From: Rhodospirillaceae bacterium
GTDB lineage: Bacteria > Pseudomonadota > Alphaproteobacteria > Rickettsiales > UBA3002
Assembly (NCBI GenBank): GCA_947458525.1
Contig: CANHAG010000071.1
Location: forward strand, 1 to 6,817
Length of the DNA: 6,817 bases
Direction of reading: 5' to 3'
The translations under genes and the position numbers were made by a program. Numbering within the stretch: the stretch's first letter is position 1; the number at the start of each line of letters is the position of its first letter. Of the stretch, positions 6,157-6,817 are shown in pieces. The notes beneath the pieces were generated by a model that saw nothing but the letters and a program-made list of their open reading frames with translations, did not search any database and was not told the origin of the DNA.

Positions 6157-6204
6157 TCGCCCTGCGGGCTATGATCTGCGCCCCATTCCCGGCAAGCAGG
6201 GCGA
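6157..6204. repeat. 9-bp perfect inverted repeat with a 30-nt loop
   Basis: TCGCCCTGC (6157-6165) is exactly complementary to GCAGGGCGA (6196-6204), and one more G-U pair is possible outside. Within the loop GGG (6166-6168) can pair with one of two CCC runs. It is GC-rich in an otherwise AT-rich gap. It could be a structured RNA element, a REP-like repeat unit, or a remnant of transferred DNA. Confidence 0.45.
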
Positions 6205-6233
6205 GATGGCGTCACAAAAACTTCACACATTCC

Positions 6234-6249
6234 ATCAAAGATCTTTGAT
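6234..6249. promoter_or_regulatory. Perfect 16-bp palindrome upstream of the receiver gene, candidate operator
   Basis: ATCAAAGATCTTTGAT equals its own reverse complement over all 16 bases and ends 24 bases before the ATG at 6274. As a dyad with no loop it suits a dimeric DNA-binding protein better than an RNA hairpin. It overlaps a weak promoter reading (TTCACA 6222-6227, 16 bases, TTTGAT 6244-6249). The adjoining TTGAT-ATAA-ATCCC partly resembles an FNR/FixK site (eight of ten defined bases), which I regard as weak. Confidence 0.45.
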
Positions 6250-6254
6250 ATAAA

Positions 6255-6267
6255 TCCCTCAAGGGAG
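6255..6267 (+). promoter_or_regulatory. Ribosome binding site of the receiver gene inside a small potential hairpin
   Basis: GGGAG (6263-6267) lies 6 nt before the ATG at 6274 and fixes the start. TCCC (6255-6258), loop TCAA, GGGA (6263-6266) could form a short stem that covers the site and so dampen translation. The stem has only four pairs, so any control would be modest. Confidence 0.45.
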
Positions 6268-6273
6268 AATCTT

Positions 6274-6747
6274 ATGACTAAGAAATGGACAGACCGCGCT
6301 GATGCGCAGAAAACCAAAAAGCCTAAGCTTCTGTTAGTTGATGATATGGGCATCATGCTGCCTCAGCTTGCAGAACGATTAGAAGCTCAAGGCTTTTATG
6401 TAGTTAAAATGCATATTGGTAATGATGCGCCCATTGATGATTCTACAATCGTCCAAGGCAGTTTTGATGAGGCCGTTGAATACGCGGTCGCTCCAACAAA
6501 CCGAATTGATGCAGTCGTGACTGATCTCAATAACCGTGATTACCCGTATGGACGGTATCTGGTCGCAGATTTAGTTAAGCATGGTTTTAATGGCCCTATT
6601 GCTGTCCATAGCGGCGAGGTCGATTCAACCATGGATAAGATCGTTAAAGAAAAAGGGGCTGTTGGCCTATTCGACAAACGCGAACCCGAAGCTATTGCTA
6701 ATGCTATTAATACTGCTTTGGCAGAGCGCGGTCAGGCGAAAGGCTAA
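6274..6747 (+). CDS. Stand-alone response-regulator receiver (REC/CheY-like) protein
   Basis: Single-domain receiver of a two-component phosphorelay, with no output domain in its 157 aa. A basic N-terminal tail (1-17) is followed by strand one and the acidic pair Asp23-Asp24 (LLLVDDMG). The likely phosphoacceptor is Asp84 at the end of VVTD, followed by an unusual LNNRDYPYGR stretch. Ser113 (AVHSGE) takes the Thr/Ser switch position, and Lys135 (GLFDKRE) is the conserved lysine. The segment between strand two and the phosphoacceptor is longer than in CheY and partly acidic (49-70). No histidine kinase is in the window, so it is an orphan here. The coding sequence is clearly more AT-rich than glmU or cysK: two sampled 60-base lines give about 43-45% GC against about 72% for one line of glmU. 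That fits a different origin. Partners and function are unknown. Confidence 0.82.
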   Translation: MTKKWTDRADAQKTKKPKLLLVDDMGIMLPQLAERLEAQGFYVVKMHIGNDAPIDDSTIVQGSFDEAVEYAVAPTNRIDAVVTDLNNRDYPYGRYLVADLVKHGFNGPIAVHSGEVDSTMDKIVKEKGAVGLFDKREPEAIANAINTALAERGQAKG

Positions 6748-6753
6748 CGGAGT

Positions 6754-6798
6754 CGAACAACTTGCTGGAGCGTTGAATTGCTTCTAATAATTTGTTCG
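6754..6798 (+). repeat. Inverted repeat downstream of the receiver gene
   Basis: CGAACAA (6754-6760) is complementary to TTGTTCG (6792-6798) with a 31-nt spacer. No T-run follows, so termination is doubtful. The rest of the 70-nt tail to the window edge shows no gene. TTGCTG (6762-6767) with AATAAT (6786-6791) could be a weak promoter for something beyond the window. Confidence 0.2.
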
Positions 6799-6817
6799 GA
6801 CAGTTCGCACCCTTCCC

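Larger units (their letters stand above)
5946..6273. other. 328-nt divergent intergenic region between fic and the receiver gene
   Basis: This stretch separates two divergently transcribed genes. It is AT-rich near both ends, with a purine-rich patch around 6023-6055. A GC-richer island at about 6141-6210 holds an inverted repeat, and a perfect palindrome lies close to the receiver gene. I see no convincing protein gene in it. An open frame of 50 codons at 6101-6253 has no ribosome binding site and no recognised family. A TTTAAT at 6082-6087 could be a -10 for a plus-strand transcript, with weak -35 support. Confidence 0.6.

Noticed and set aside
6101..6253. Plus-strand open frame of 50 codons ending just before the receiver ribosome binding site
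   Set aside because: No ribosome binding site precedes the ATG and no family is recognised. The frame runs through the inverted repeat and the palindrome. Too short to support without expression data.
5985..6356. Minus-strand open frame of 123 codons across the fic-receiver gap
   Set aside because: It overlaps the start of the receiver gene and the inverted repeats. It has a low-complexity, Phe-rich end, and I recognise no domain or ribosome binding site.

Overview
The window looks like a chromosomal stretch of a Gram-negative bacterium, most likely a proteobacterium and possibly an alphaproteobacterium. The clues are strong AGGAGG-type ribosome binding sites, a moderately GC-rich housekeeping half, a Lol-type lipoprotein, a Sec-exported periplasmic-type protein, and a tRNA gene with an encoded CCA end. 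No species can be named from the sequence alone.

Left part (1-2715, plus strand): the 3' two thirds of glmU (UDP-GlcNAc biosynthesis), a short leader, then cysK (O-acetylserine sulfhydrylase). cysK overlaps by one base (TAATG) a stand-alone MoeB/ThiF-type E1 enzyme, which adenylates sulfur-carrier proteins. This pair suggests a link between cysteine synthesis and sulfur-carrier activation, but no carrier protein gene is visible here.

Middle part (2716-4380, plus strand): two independent envelope genes with their own intergenic regions. One is a lipoprotein of the alpha/beta-hydrolase (esterase/lipase) fold with a complete catalytic triad. The other is a secreted PEBP/YbhB-YbcL family protein.

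Right part (4381-6817): a complete tRNA-Ala(GGC) gene is followed by a change in character. Coding density drops, the intergenic DNA becomes AT-rich and full of inverted repeats, and gene orientation switches. This part holds a minus-strand class II Fic protein (DUF4172-type N-terminus, N-terminal inhibitory motif, C-terminal winged helix) and a plus-strand stand-alone response-regulator receiver protein with more AT-rich coding sequence. The tRNA boundary, composition shift and gene content fit the edge of an acquired region. No integrase and no second att copy of the tRNA 3' end is visible in the window.

The most notable non-coding structures are a set of mutually exclusive hairpins between the tRNA and fic (4686-4733), an odd palindrome overlapping the likely fic promoter (5964-5974), a 9-bp inverted repeat enclosing a 30-nt loop (6157-6204), and a perfect 16-bp palindrome (6234-6249) just upstream of the receiver gene.
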